Assembly (NCBI GenBank): GCA_038373885.1
Contig: JAWZYV010012257.1
Coordinates: 62,001-126,000, forward strand
Length of the DNA stretch: 64,000 bases
Direction of reading: 5' to 3'
Source of the DNA: Cheiracanthium punctorium
Taxonomy: Eukaryota; Arthropoda; Arachnida; Araneae; Cheiracanthiidae
The notes under the pieces are model-generated. The model saw only the letters and a list, made by a program, of their open reading frames with translations. It did not search any database and was not told the origin of the DNA. Position numbers and translations under genes: made by a program. Below are positions 35,031 through 47,636 of this stretch, in pieces. The first letter of the stretch is position 1; every line of letters starts with the position of its first letter.

Positions 35031-37387
35031 AATTTCGAAAATTTAGAATGCAGATACGACGCAATTTACATGTTGAAATATAGAGTCATTTTATTTCAAT
35101 CATTTTTCAAAGGTTAATATTGAAAAATGCCATTGCTTTAGCTTCGGAATACTTATTTTACTCCTATCTTAATTATTTACAGAAGTTTGTAAGAAATATT
35201 GTAGAGAAAAATGATAAAAATAAAGAAAATAATAAGAAAATGAACCTACAAAAACATAACTGGCCGTACATAACAAACCAAGGGAGAATACGGAAGAGAT
35301 AACCAGAAAAAGTTCTCCGTGTGCGCTCTCAAAATGTGGAAACTGAACGATATCAGCAGCGCCTTACTTCCGCCGGGACTGTCGGCTTCTGTTCTCAGAG
35401 CCCGATTTAGAAGGGAATTATTTCCGCTCGCACGTGAGAGCGGTGGAAATACTGTGCTGTAGTAACCTGCAAAACAGTGAGTTAGCTATAACCGTATTTA
35501 ATAGTAGTGGAGGGGGGGGGGAGTAAAACTCACGTTTTAAATTCACAAAATCTAGATATGTACATAATAAGTGAAATCCTACAAAACGATAACCAAATAT
35601 GGGTTTTATTTTAATCATACGAAGGTCATGCACATCTATAAACTTACGTAAAAACTTTTTCTCTCTGAAACTATTAAATCTTGTAAGAGAATCAAAAATC
35701 TGCTTTTAAACTGGAGAAATATTTTTTTTAAATCTAAACAAAGTACAATTTTAACATTCAAATTATAATAACCAGTTACTGCTATTCTTTCACTTTTATT
35801 TACAATCCTAAATCGTAGACATATTTCTTTCACTTTGTACTTAATTTATTTTATTTATTTTATTTATATTTATTTATTTATTTATTTTATTTTATTTAAT
35901 TTTTGCAATTTAAGAATTGTCCCCGAGTTATTGACGATAATTTCTAAACAGTTGAATAACGCCGTGAATATTTTACTTACACATGTGCTGTTTATTGTGA
36001 ATGATATTTAAAGGTTGCCTTCATTTTTTTACGTATTTAAACCGATAGTTTAAAAAGTGCTGCACTGATCAAAAAGTTTTAAACACCCTGTGTTCTGCGA
36101 TTGCATTTTAAGAGTTTTTCGTACCGTTATTCATTTAGTGAACTCTCGAAACTTACTGAACGAAATTACTTATTTTTATAAAAGAAATTGTTTATTGGGA
36201 AAATATTACCTCATTTATTTATATCACATAGCTGTATAATGTAATGTCTTTTTGATGTTTCACGCTACATGACATATGATGTACTACATGATATATTTTT
36301 ACTGAAATTTCATCCTATAAAGTTTTAATCTGCCAACTGAATGTGCCATTTCTAATAATTGTTATCGAAAAATATTGATTTTTTTCTTCTTCTGAATGCT
36401 ACATTTTAGACTTATCTTTTAACAAGCTACTACCAAAACCGTCCATATACATTGATTTCTCCAATCATTATTTAGTTTCTGTACAAAAATAAACTGCACT
36501 ACATTACATAAAATCAGAGTACGACAATGCAGCAGGCAAAAAACCTGCAATTACCCTTATTTCTAAAGAAAGAAGCCCAAGTAATCCTTTCCGATACTCC
36601 TGAAATTTTGAAATTTTATGCGTTACAGGTACAGTAACGAAAGATACTGCTTGGAGAAAATAATCCTGCTTCTTGTTTGTTTTTTCCCCCTTCTTTTGTT
36701 CCCTTTTCAATTCTGAGAATGCGGATTAAAGGACAAAATAACGAAGTCAACTGCTTCATGAAAGCAAGAATGGATTCTTTTCACATATATCACATCATGG
36801 TTTTTTTTTTGTTTTTTTTTCAGCTGGTTGCTGAAACACGGTTCGCCTTCTGGAACAAAACTTAAATCCTGGAAGACGCGGTGAATTATAAGGATGGAAT
36901 GGTATCACATGACAGCGACAACCATTAGCAAAAAGTTTTCGGTAAAATCATGGATTGAGAGTAACTTGTCTTTGCAAGGAGATGTTTTTAGTAGATTATG
37001 ATTTGATAAATAAAGGTTCCTTGCAGTGTAAGTGTCTACTGTTACTTCAAGTCAATTAAGCTAACAGTTATGCCATCTTACTGCGAGATTCTGTGTAATT
37101 TAATCTCAATAAAGCGCAGTATACTACATTTTCTGAAAGTTTTTATTATTTACTTGGAATAGAACTTGATATTTTATAATTTTCAAAATCAATAAAATGG
37201 AAGTTCATGATTAGAAATGCACGTGATCCAAAATCGTATATTGCGTGAAAATTATTCTTAGAACTCAGTTGGTTATAATGACTTCTGTAGTGTTGAGGGG
37301 GAAAAAACATATTAGGTGTAAAAAGTAATGTCTTATTTTAAATTAAATTCAAATAAATTTTTGCCAGTTTTGAATACACACTAGTTG
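35031..37387. other. AT-rich non-coding DNA
   Basis: No gene is identified. A TTTAT-type run lies at 35843-35900, and a poly-G tract is near 35512. Short frames of 60-71 codons here lack motifs. Confidence 0.55.
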
Positions 37388-37460
37388 TGACTAGGGCCAG
37401 ATTACAGCACAGGCCAACTAGGCCAGGGCCTACGTTTTAGGGCTGCCAAAATGATTAAAA
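37388..37460 (+). repeat. Fragment of a GGCC-rich dispersed repeat
   Basis: ACTAGGGCCAGATTACAGCA then CAGGCCAACTAGGCCAGGGC is repetitive in GGCC/AGGCC motifs and looks like one end of a DNA element. TGCTAGGCCTAGAGCC near 37930 could be a decayed relative. No paired terminus could be confirmed. Confidence 0.3.
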
Positions 37461-37607
37461 TAGTCAAGGTTCTACCCTTAAGTAATTAGCGTGCAATAAA
37501 TTAATGAGAATAAATAAACAGACGCACTTTTAGAACACATGCAGCAGTGCGAACGTGTTTGTTTACTCTGTTTTGAGTTGTGTGTTGTGTTGTGTTGTGG
37601 TATTACG

Positions 37608-37705
37608 GCCAATTATCTACACGTGGGATATAGGCTGAAGGGTAGGCTGCCCTCCGTGGGGTTTTTCTAAGGCGTCCCAACCCGTATTTACCCTAAACTC
37701 TGTAT
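37608..37705 (-). mobile_element. SINE-like dispersed repeat, family 2
   Basis: GATATAGGCTGAAGGGTAGG, CTGCCCTCCGTGGGG, TTTTTCTAAGGCGTC and CCAACCCGTATTTA align in order with 11320-11410. No head region is visible downstream, so this copy is truncated. Confidence 0.45.
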
Positions 37706-38280
37706 TCAGATATAGAACAAACGTCATGTTAGGTTCAAAGCGTATAACATGGAACATAATCGTAAGTCATTTGAAGTGTGAATTTTGTGTATTACAAGTT
37801 TATTTACCTTAAATTAAAATTTTTCTAGCAAAAGGGGAGAGGTTACGCCTTATGTACGCCTCTGCGAACAAGATTTGTTGCTTGTGACTATATGTGTCAA
37901 CAAGGTACAGCCGTACATTGTCCTCAGAAAGTGCTAGGCCTAGAGCCTCCGAATGTCTTGTCGGGGCTTGTTTGCGACAAAACAACAGACACATACTTGT
38001 TATATTTTAAAGCAAGAATTTCATAGGTAACTGTTTCTTGTATTTGTTTTCAAAAACTTATTATTTCGTAATTTATTCATGAATTTTTATAAGATATGCA
38101 AAATGCGGATACCGATGCATACATATAAATCAGTTTCTTACTTTTTACACAAACTAACTAATCACTTAAAATAAAATATAATTAAGTTAATGGGACAGAT
38201 GTCAGTGCTCAGGGAATAATGGTGAAAGTATTGTGAAAATGAAGGTATGAAATCTAACTTACACTCTAATGCTGATTGAC

Positions 38281-38682
38281 TATACAGGATATTTCAAAAA
38301 CATCAGTCACAATTATAAAAGGCCGTAGAGGGAACTAAGATGATTCAGAATCGCATAGTAGTATGGGTTCCTTAACGTCAATTTGATGTATCTGTTAATA
38401 ATCGCTTTGGAAGAAGTGTTGAAGTGTTGGCCTAATTTCTAAACCCAGTGTCATAGACTTGTTTCCTAGAATTGTATCAGGGAAATAGAATTCGCAAAAT
38501 TATTAATTTTAGCCAAGTGCTCTCTGTGTTAGGTCCATTAGTTTTTGACAAGGAATGGTTGGAGAGTTCATTATTATTTCAACGCTTCGACGTTTCCAAC
38601 TTTACACTGCTATGTGATTCTTAATCGTGTTGTTTTTCTCTACCCTTTACAGTTGTGACTCATATTTTTGAAGCAGTCTTTT
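38281..38682. mobile_element. Long-TIR MITE, family TACAGKGTGT, copy C
   Basis: The left arm TATACAGGATATTTCAAAAA then CATCAGTCACAATTATAAAA pairs with the reverse complement of the right arm (GCTTCAAAAATATGAGTCAC, AACTGTAAAGGG). Further inside, AGAATCGCATAGTAGTATGG pairs with AGAATCACATAGCAGTGTAA. The internal blocks match copies A and B. This is the most diverged copy. Confidence 0.65.
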
Positions 38683-40194
38683 AAAACTGCAAACTATACA
38701 AAACTACGAAATAACGGTCCGTTAAATGAACATCTATTTAAAGGGCCTGAAATACAATGTGTTGCAGCGTCGCTGCACTGCCGCGATCCGTTTAAAAAGG
38801 GAAATATGCATAGATTGCCTGATTTTTCGAACTCAAAAACAAATTGAAAACCCGAAATTATTTAAACTTCATCACGTTTAGTTTACATCAGGTTGTTTTC
38901 TAAGCAAAATTTTTATTTCAGTCATTTCAGGAACATGTTTACTGGTTGAAAGTTTTTTCAGCCCCTTACTGCAGCAAGTGTATAAACACATCAAACTCAC
39001 ATTAATTTTATTCTAACAGTAACCGTTTGGCATTTTTCTGCCTTTTCCTTAGTTTTGCGTGTAAAATTGTTTAATAGGTCATATTTGTTTCGAGATTCTC
39101 CATAAATTTTGGTATCACAAAGGAAATCAAGATATCGTTACTTAGGTTTTTATAGAATGTATCAGTTCATAGCAACATCCGAACTTTTATCTAAAAAATC
39201 CAGTTTTGTCAAGAAAAACAGAAATTCGAGTATATAAAAAGTGCATCAATATTTCCAACATAAAATGTTTTCTTCGCATTGTGTTTTTAAAAGTTGTGTG
39301 GAGTACCTAAATCATTCATATCAATCATATATATCTGATATTTTATGAGTACAATATCTTTATTTTCATTCGAAAGCCATGCATATGGGTTTTTTATGAG
39401 AAATAACTGATTCAGAAAGTAATTCTTTTTTCAAAAAATTCTTTAATTTATTTCTTAAAATATTTTTCTCTATCGTTTTTTATAACTTTCAATTATTTAT
39501 TTATTTTTGTTCAAAAACATTTTTAGCAAAAGATAATAAAATGACTTTTACTTTCAGTATCCTTTTATGCGCTAATACAATATGGCATACATTCAGAAGG
39601 AAAAATTTTATTCGAAAAATATCTTCTCCAACTCTCTTATATATTCGTTTCTATCAAATACTCTCTCCCATTCAAATATATCTCTCTCGATTGAGGGTTT
39701 CGCTCTATGCCTGAAGCAAAAAACATGTACGTAGCTAGTTAATTAAAACTTCTAAAAAATATTTAGTCGAAGACCTACTTTCTAAGCATCAAATCCTTTC
39801 TACTGCTTTTACTTCAACTTAACAAAATATTCCAAAGTGAATATTTTAATGTCAGCACTCGAATAGTGATAGATAATGACTTAAAGATTTACCACTTGTT
39901 TTTGTATTTGCCCTCCGATGTTCAGAAACTATTAATTCTGTTTTCTAAAATGTAAACGTGGTCTAAGAATTGTGTAGAACAGTGCGATAAGGGAAAAGTT
40001 TTATATGTTAAAGGAATGATAAATTATTTCTTAAGACTAAATTCTAGAAGACTAAAAGTGGAAGAAGAAAAACAACATTTTAAATCTTTTCATTTGCGCA
40101 GTATTAAAAGAAATTGAATTTTTAATATGTATTTCGCATATATTAAATTAAATTTCTTATTATATTTATCATTTTTAAACGAGCACCTTAGGCA
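38683..40194. other. AT-rich non-coding DNA
   Basis: I see nothing recognisable in this stretch. Confidence 0.5.
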
Positions 40195-40318
40195 CCTAAC
40201 ATTATTCTCGTTATAGTAGCACAACTATCCAATCAACCCAAGCAGAGCTAAGAATGTTTGAAGGAATTTGAACCCAGGAATTTAAGTACAACATTCGAAA
40301 GCCATATAATCTGAAAGG
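40195..40318 (-). mobile_element. Possible tRNA-derived SINE fragment
   Basis: Minus strand: TTTCAGATTATATGGCTTTC, then GAATGTTGTACTTAAATTCC and TGGGTTCAAATTCC. This resembles a tRNA from D-arm to T-arm, with a good B box (GGGTTCAAATTCC at 40263-40275). The body then runs on through CTCTGCTTGGGTTGATTGG. It is a single copy here, and the A box is degenerate. Confidence 0.35.
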
Positions 40319-40353
40319 TGTCCATGAAATTACAAATGGTGCTTTCTATAGAC

Positions 40354-40656
40354 CAGCGGTTCCTCATCGGTTTGTCGCTGGAAAAATAGAGAAAGAGCAA
40401 GTGATAATGCTTATTTTAAAAAATCATCTTATTTATCATTTTCACTCCAAAACATATCTATTTTTGCTTAAAATGTTTATTCAAACTTTACAGATAAATT
40501 ATTTTGTAGAAAAGACAATTAAATATCCATTGTTGCAGAGTAAAAATTATGTATTTTTTGTATGTTGAGGAATGTGAGGGAAGGGGCGCCATTGTAAGTT
40601 AAGCTTTCCTTAGTTTGGGGGGGGGGATTACAATGTTAAGACGCTGGAAACCGCTG
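40354..40656. mobile_element. hAT-type MITE, 303 bp, 8-bp TSD
   Basis: Left terminus CAGCGGTTCCTCATCGG; reverse complement of the right terminus CAGCGGTTTCCAGCG. The flanking octamers are CTATAGAC (40346-40353) and CTATAGAA (40657-40664), seven of eight identical. Terminus and duplication length fit hAT elements. No coding capacity. A poly-G tract lies near the right end. Confidence 0.75.
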
Positions 40657-40720
40657 CTATAGAATACGATCATTATACATGGTGGTCTACAGCTATACTC
40701 AGGAAATAAGGAAGCCGTTA

Positions 40721-40757
40721 AACACACACACACACACACACACACATGCACACACAA
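40721..40757. repeat. (CA)n microsatellite
   Basis: (AC)12-13 followed by ATGCACACACA. The THTHTH-containing small frame here is a translation of it. Confidence 0.95.
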
Positions 40758-43389
40758 CCGAAACATCTAACATCGGAAAACATTGTTTCAATCGTTATAT
40801 TCGTACTCCATTATCACTTTTCTTTAATGTTGATGATTTAGCCGCCTTTTTTGGCATGCTTTGTTTGAGAAAATAGATTATAATTTTTTAAACCTTTACT
40901 ATACTGAACAACAACTGATAGTTATGTGCTCTATTCTGAATAATGACTTTTTTAATAATGAGCCTATAGTTCATTAAACTTTCTAAGGAAACTTGATTAA
41001 CTTTAGAAGTGATCAGTAATTGATGGATGAAGATGACGTTTGCGACCATACCATCAATGTTGAAAAGAGTTTATTGAGAGGTGTTATATCATCACTCTAA
41101 CTTTCTTAGTAAAATTACGGAACATATTGTACATTTTATACTTCTTTACTTATTTTAAGACTATTCTTTACTTAAATTAAGATTATTAATTACTTATATT
41201 ACTATTTATTCTTCTTGCTTATTATCGAACCAAATATCTTTGCCTCATACCTCTTTTAATCTCTAAAAAGAGATAAAATCTAAAGAATGGAAATGTCAAG
41301 AACTCTTTAATCATTTTATTAAAATACATTTCAAAAGTTTAAGTAAACTTTCATTGTCCTGAATGAGCACAAAGGGGGAAAAAAGTTTCCTTGCTAGCTT
41401 AATGCGCCATTCACATGGGGAACATTAACGTTTTTATATACATGGACAATCAACTTACTAGTTCGCCATTCGAGTGTTCGGAAGCTTTTTAATCAAAGAG
41501 CAAAAAAACTACATTTTTAGAAACTGGAGCTTCACCTTTAAAGAAATGTAACACTGGAGAAAATTGCCCTTTAAAGTCAGCTCTGTAATAAAGAAATTAA
41601 ACTCATTATGAAGGAAAAGTTTAACAAAGATTGTATTCCTTTTTATGAAATTCTAAATCGCCTCCAAATTATTTTTTTTAAGTAGTCGAAATTTTTGTTT
41701 TACCGCTGCAAATCGGTGGGAAATGAAAGCAAAAATAAATGTTTTTCGAGCAATTGTTTCATCACTTTATTCTTTAAACAAAGAGCAGAATAAAAGGTAT
41801 TTGCGCTGGATGTATCATTAAAACTCACTATAAATTGTCCTGAAATGCACTCGTCAAAAATGAAATAGAAAGTGGTGTTTTTATACTTTGGAAGATCAAA
41901 GTATCAGGACTTGTGTCTAAATAAACACATTTTAGCCAGTCAAATCTGCCCAAGTATGATGCTTAAGGTATAACAAATAGATTTAAGTGGAATGCTTAAT
42001 TTTTTGATTATGAAAGTTAACATTTGAGACTAATAGAAAAAATTACAACTTTAGCTATAGTTTAGGAACCTACATTTGAAATATAAAAAATGTACCTACA
42101 AATTCTTTCAACAAAACTTTTTCTCCCCCAATTAATAAAAATTAGGCTCTTTGACAACTTTTTCAATTTTTTTCTATGATTTTTATTAATATGACTTTCC
42201 ATAATTCTTTCACTTGGAAATAAGTCTAGCGCAGTTTCTTTTTAACTTTTTAAACTACCACGTTATTATATAAAAGAGGCGTAAAAGGCTTTTATTAAAT
42301 CAGCTTATATAATTAACTTCATCCAACTAATATGGATAAATTTCAGAAATAGCTAAAATCCATTTAGTTCAATGAATAAAAGTTTTTAAAAACTTCAAAA
42401 TTCACATGCTGTAACTAAAAGGATTAAATTATTTTTTTCTATTCACAGTGTCTTTTGCTAGATATTTTTAATGACTTATTCTTAAGTACATAATTTTTTG
42501 TTGTGGTCGTTTCCTTTCTATTTGATTTCGATTTAGGTAAATCCGCTTACTGTCGTTAGTTAACTACTTTACAAAAAGTTTGAAAACGTAGTCAAAGCTG
42601 TTTTAATAAACTTTTCAAAAGTAGATTTACTAGACGAATTATCTTTACACTGTTCGATTTCACAGATGCTTTCATGCATATATCCAGTATCTTTGAGTGG
42701 AAAATCCATCTGATTTTTTTTTTGTTTTCCTTTGATTTAGCATGGTTCAAGAATAATGGAAATTACATGATTAAATTATAATCGTTAAGTAAAGAACAAC
42801 ATGTGTGTGGCGCTTTGTTTTAATACTTAACAAAAAAAGTCTATAAGAGAACATTTTGTATAATCTATTAACTTGCTAAATGAAGGCACTGAAGAAGTAA
42901 TTAAGGAATTTATCAAATTTATTGATTTAAAATGCCACAAACATTTAATGATTATTTAGAACTACAAAAAATTCGATGCTTTCACTTTACTCGCTAAGTT
43001 AATGAAAGGTCATTAAATTTTAAATCAACTCAATTAATGTGCTTCAAAATTAAAATGTTAATAAAGGTGTGCACTTGACACTAATCAGGTTTTAAATAAA
43101 TAATGAGTATTTCTTCTGATTTTGACTTAATTAGTAAATTCAAACTTAATGACCTGCACATTATGTGATTAACAGTGAAACACACATTAAAAACTGTCAC
43201 GATCACAATATTTTAAGCATTTTGGCATCCCAACAATTTCAGAGTTCGTCTAAATTGAATTATCTGTAGTGCCTATTTCAAGTTTATTTAAACTATTCTA
43301 ATAAGTATTTAAAGTATTTCAGTCTAACTATTCAATCTTTAAATTGATTTAATGTAAAACACCTCAATGTTCCTTAATAAAACTTGAGC
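40758..43389. other. AT-rich non-coding DNA
   Basis: No gene or repeat is identified in this 2.6 kb. Confidence 0.5.
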
Positions 43390-43916
43390 ACATTTTGTTA
43401 GACTTAAAAATATGTTCAGCAACATCAGCAAGCTTTCCACAACATTTTTTCTATTTTAGTAAAAAAAAAAACTCTGCATATTTATCTTATTATACTAAGG
43501 TAAACTTTAAAAAAAGTACTTTTCGAGAAAAAGTATTAGAATAGTAAACTATTAATTTGAACTAGAACCTTAAAAATTCCGATACCTTGTGTTTAAATAT
43601 CATGATAAATAAATGTATATGGTATATTATTTTACCCAATGTACGAGTCCAAAAAAATATCTCAACTACATCTAATTTAATCAAGTTAGAAATACCACTT
43701 ACCCATTTGAAAATGTTTTATAATAATTTTCATAGAGTTAAATACTTAGCAATTAAATCAAGAGTTTTACCACTATGATATTTCAAAAAAAGTATTACAA
43801 ATACGATTTGTGGATTTTACATTTAATTGAGATTCTCACCTACGCAACTAAATCGAAAACAAGTTTTGGAAAGCTTGCTGATGTTGCTGCACATATTTTT
43901 AAGTGTAACAAAATGT
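43390..43916. mobile_element. 527-bp inverted-repeat element
   Basis: The left arm ACATTTTGTTAGACTTAAAA, ATATGTTCAGCAACATCAGC, AAGCTTTCC pairs with the reverse complement of the right arm ACATTTTGTTACACTTAAAA, ATATGTGCAGCAACATCAGC, AAGCTTTCC. Mismatches are few over ~50 bp, and weaker pairing continues inward (ATTTTTTCTATTTTAGT against CTTGTTTTCGATTTAGT). No clear target duplication. The interior has only a 63-codon AT-rich frame. It is a MITE or fold-back element of unknown superfamily. Confidence 0.75.
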
Positions 43917-46380
43917 CTGCATGTTGACATAAAATAAGCCAAAATGCCAAATATTACACCTTTTAACACTTATTGTATTTGTATTTATTTTTAATACTTA
44001 GTATACTATAGTAGTTACTATCCCTAAAGTATAAACGTTCTTGTCTTCAATTTATCAAATTTTGGATAATAGTGCCTTGGTACTGTAAATATTCAGACAT
44101 AACATCTTGTTAAGTAAATCAGAAACATAGGCACAGAAAGGCAGATAGTGGAAAGAAAAACAGAGTGTATGATTACTTTATGTGTATAAAAATATCGACA
44201 TAAGTACAGTCTATTTACCAAAAAGTAATAAGAAATGCAAGCGCTTACATCTACTCTTTACTTAAGTAACTTCCGTACTGAACGTAAAAGATAGTTTTTA
44301 AAAGATGCATAAAAAGTGTAATTTTTTTCAGGATTTCACTACGAGTCAAGTTTCTCGTGAAACGAATTTGAGATTCGAGACACATCTTATTCATCGTGTG
44401 TTTCGTGCAAACAGCCTTTTCTTTTTGCTCCATAAAGATTGCTTCAGCGTCTTTTTATGTTATTTCCCTTTTTAGTAAGATCGTAAGGAACATAGATTTT
44501 CTACATCGCCTAGGGATATAAATGCATCTAGCGACGAATTGGCTGTGTGGCACTTTTATTAATTGCGTGTTATCTTTTTGATTTGGAGATTTCTTTTTGT
44601 TGGTTGGCACTGTGTAGCAGTGATTTGCGACGCCGATTTTCATCCAGAATAATTAAAGAAAATTATTCTGGATAAAAATATCTCTTGTTTTTAATCATGG
44701 TTCTTTTGTTTTTGATGATTTTCTTCTATACATCGCTGTATAAAGATACATAAATAAATCAAATTCTTACTTTGGAGGAACTCATTATACATAAAACTCT
44801 TTATATCACATATATTTTTTGCTATGGATAAAAACCATATGTTTTTATTTCGGACGAAGCTAGCTGAAGGCAAGTTGCCTCTGTCATTATTGAACTATAT
44901 TCGTACTTACTTTCAGATGACAACATAATAACTCAGTCTGCTATAACTTGGGGAGTACATTTAGATGAGCAGTAGGATGAACAAGTACGTTTAGATCAAC
45001 TTCCTTCATGAACAGTAAAATAACTTTTAAAAAGTCTTCAAATATACATGTGGAATATTGCAGTTCTTAGTTTTGAAATTTTGAAAGGAATTTATTGAAA
45101 TAGAAGCATTTTTTTAAATATGTTAAAGTCAAAAATTGCACGGTATATCGCAATGGTTATTCATCGGTTCCCTATAAAATGTGCTTGAGAATGTATAAAT
45201 ACGTATTTTTTCTTAAAGAATAGAGTAAGGATAGACAAGTGTATTTATCGAAGCATATTTCAGTGTCATTCTGCCAATATTTAGGTTCAATCATGTTCTG
45301 CCTAAGTATAATGCTCGGAACAAACTTCACTTGCAAAATGCACAAATTGTGACCATAATAATTCCCCTGAAATTCCTGCAGTAATAATTAATGACAGGAG
45401 AAAAAACAATTTTGCTCTTATTTTATTTAATGATTCGTTTTTTTTTTTTTTTTTTTTTACTCTCTTTTTATTAAAATGAAGCTAATTTTACAGCATGCTT
45501 TCCACTAACAGATTTCCTCTCCATAATGCAAACGAAAACGGGAAATCGGCGACATTTTTTCCATGCTACATACATTTATATTCATTTTATTTTTTTCTAT
45601 TTATTCACTTATTTATTTTGATCTGGTTAGCGATGAATTTTCATTTCCCTTTCATAATTATCATGACGACTTTCTGCACTAACTGATCATGACGACCGGT
45701 CCTTCGTATTGCAGGGGTATAGCAGCTGGGCAGGAAAAAGTCCGAAAATGTGGGCCGTTGTCCGAATAAGACCAACCAAGAGCGTCTAAAGAGAGCATTC
45801 GCCAGATGCGCTTGTAAAAAATCCTTCGGGGCTTAAAAACAGTCAACACGAATTCATAAGGCCGGTGGGCGCCATCCGTTGGTATGTGGCTGCATATTAT
45901 GTTTGTCACCTTAATGACATGTCCAACTTATCGTTAATCGTTACGATTAACTAGTGTGTCTTGAATTTCCTCATCCCCCACCTCGTTTTCTGTCCTGAAT
46001 ATTCTAGTCGGGATACGAGACACTAAATGATTAATGATTCGATACAGCGAGTTTACCAATTCCTTAAATTTTAACCCCCACAGCACGACTTCAGGGTGAA
46101 TATTTCAGCTGAGAGACAAGTATCAGACATAAATGTCGCAACAACAGCAGCCCACATTGCTTTTTACTTTTTAACAGCTGGCTCGATTTTCTTTCATCAT
46201 ACTACATTCCAGTTATGTAATTGAGTTCTGCTGTTTAACTACCACGAATTTTAAGTAGCGCCAATTTATGATCGCATCATTATGTTTAATCTTCTCCATC
46301 AAGTTAACACTGCCATTTTTAAAATTTAGGGCTTAAAAATGAAAATACCAGTGTCACATTACTGTACAGTGTTAGCTACA
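43917..46380. other. AT-rich non-coding DNA
   Basis: It contains a perfect 13-bp-arm hairpin (ATCCAGAATAATT / AATTATTCTGGAT, 44642-44673), a poly-T tract at about 45439-45458 and the unassigned patch at 45690-45909. No gene is identified. Confidence 0.5.
45690..45909 (-). other. Unassigned GC-richer patch with open frame
   Basis: This stands out in composition from its AT-rich surroundings. The minus-strand frame reads ALGWSYSDNGPHFRTF. The SDNGPHF string superficially resembles the second-Asp motif of retroviral-type integrases, but no other integrase residues flank it. It may be a fragment of an undescribed dispersed repeat. It is not called as a gene. Confidence 0.25.
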
Positions 46381-46459
46381 TTTTAAGTGTACTTAGGTAA
46401 TCTTTAGCAGTCTGCGTGTGCTTAGTACACTTAGTAAGCGTGGGTAAGTACACTTAAAA
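46381..46459. repeat. Perfect 15-bp inverted repeat
   Basis: TTTTAAGTGTACTTA (46381-46395) and TAAGTACACTTAAAA (46445-46459) are exact reverse complements with 49 bp between them. A third related stretch, TTAGTACACTTAGTAAG, lies in the loop. Confidence 0.85.
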
Positions 46460-46551
46460 GTTCTCAGCAAGAATATTTTTTTAGTATTCTGAAGCCCACT
46501 TTAAGGCTGTAGTTCGAAGAAAACAACTCTGTTTTTAGTCTTGGGACACAA

Positions 46552-46913
46552 ATCGAAATAAACTAATGGCACCATGGTCTCCAAAAAATTCCAGATGGCT
46601 CTTCATAAGCTGCTTTATACAGTGTAATAAGCGAAAAAGCTGTGCCTTTTGTAAAATTTTCAGAAAAAAATTCTTAAACATGGATCTGAGCTGCAATATT
46701 TTTCGAAGAGGGGACACGTTTTGCGAAAATTTCCGATTTTTAAGAATTTTTTCTAAAAGTTTTGAAAATGATACAGGTTTATCGTTTATTTCAGTATGCA
46801 GTACAGCTTGTAAAGAGACAGTTTCAAAATTTTGAAGTGCCTGACATTATTTGTACTATGTACCAAAATCACATTATTTTTTCGAACTACGCCGTTAAGG
46901 GTACAAGTTTGTA
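46552..46913. repeat. Dispersed repeat, copy 1
   Basis: It aligns along its whole length, same orientation, with 63637-64000. Shared anchors include TTCATAAGCT, CTTTTGTAAAAT/CTTTATAAAAC, GATTTTTAAGAATTTTTTCT, AAAGTTT, CAGTATGCAGTACAGCTTGT / CTGTGTATTGCATAGCTTGT and ACG/ACATCGTTAA. Opposed frames of 60 and 89 codons arise from it and are not conserved as protein in the second copy. Type unknown. Confidence 0.7.
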
Positions 46914-46924
46914 CTTAATCAATA

Positions 46925-47634
46925 CAGGGTGTCCAAAATGATGTAACGGGCTTTACATCTTAATCTATTAGAGTATAAATGGGCAGTATAAATTAGAAAT
47001 ATGTTCAAAATAAGGTCGGAAATAAGACTCCATTAAGGAAAAATTCCTCCCTCAAATTTTCAAAAGGTTACACTTTTTTAATTTGTATACGACCCTCGTA
47101 CAAAAAAGTTACCAGTTCATACACTCTTGAGGTGATATACCAAATTTGAGCCTTTCATCATATTACGTCGCAGAGATATCTTTATAGAAAGATGATCGGG
47201 GACTATACAGGATTTTGAATGTAAACGTTTATTGCTAGAGTGAAAAAAAAAGAGTTTCTTTCGTAATTTCTGTAATACCCCTGAAATGCGATCATCCGAC
47301 GTGATTTTTCTCCCTTCGAGAACCTTTGAAAAGTGTTTTAAGTCAACTTTATATTTATCTTCATATCTCACACACTTTTTAATGTGTAATTCTCAAATTT
47401 TGTATGTCACCTCATGCGCGTATAGAGCACATTTTACTAATTGGGAATCGCTTTGTACGGGGGGGTCGTAGAAAAATTTTAAAAGTGTAACTTCTTTAAA
47501 ACTAACGAATGGAATCTTTTTTAATGGAGTCCCATTTCTGACCTTATTTTGAACATTTTTTTCAATTTACACTGACCACTTATCTCTAATAGATAAAGAA
47601 TTAAAGCCCGTTATCACCTTTTTGGGACACCCTG
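46925..47634. mobile_element. 710-bp fold-back (near-complete inverted repeat) element
   Basis: Termini CAGGGTGTCCAAAATGATGT and, reverse complemented, CAGGGTGTCCCAAAAAGGTG; both continue AACGGGCTTTA. TA flanks both ends (46923-46924, 47635-47636). Pairing continues far inward (ATCTATTAGAG, TGTTCAAAATAAGGTC, GGAAATAAGACTCCATTAA, GTTACACTTTT, GAGGTGA(T/C)AT(A/A)C, AAATTTGAG), so the element is essentially two ~330-bp arms. Frames inside it (47117-47371, 47286-47471) overlap on opposite strands and are not genes. The TA duplication suggests Tc1/mariner-related mobilisation. The terminus resembles that of the MITE family at 16713, 29513 and 38281. Confidence 0.8.
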
Positions 47635-47636
47635 TA

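Noticed and set aside
45690..45909. Retroviral-type integrase gene fragment
   Set aside because: Only the SDNGPHF string matches; no zinc-binding HHCC, first Asp or Glu in place.
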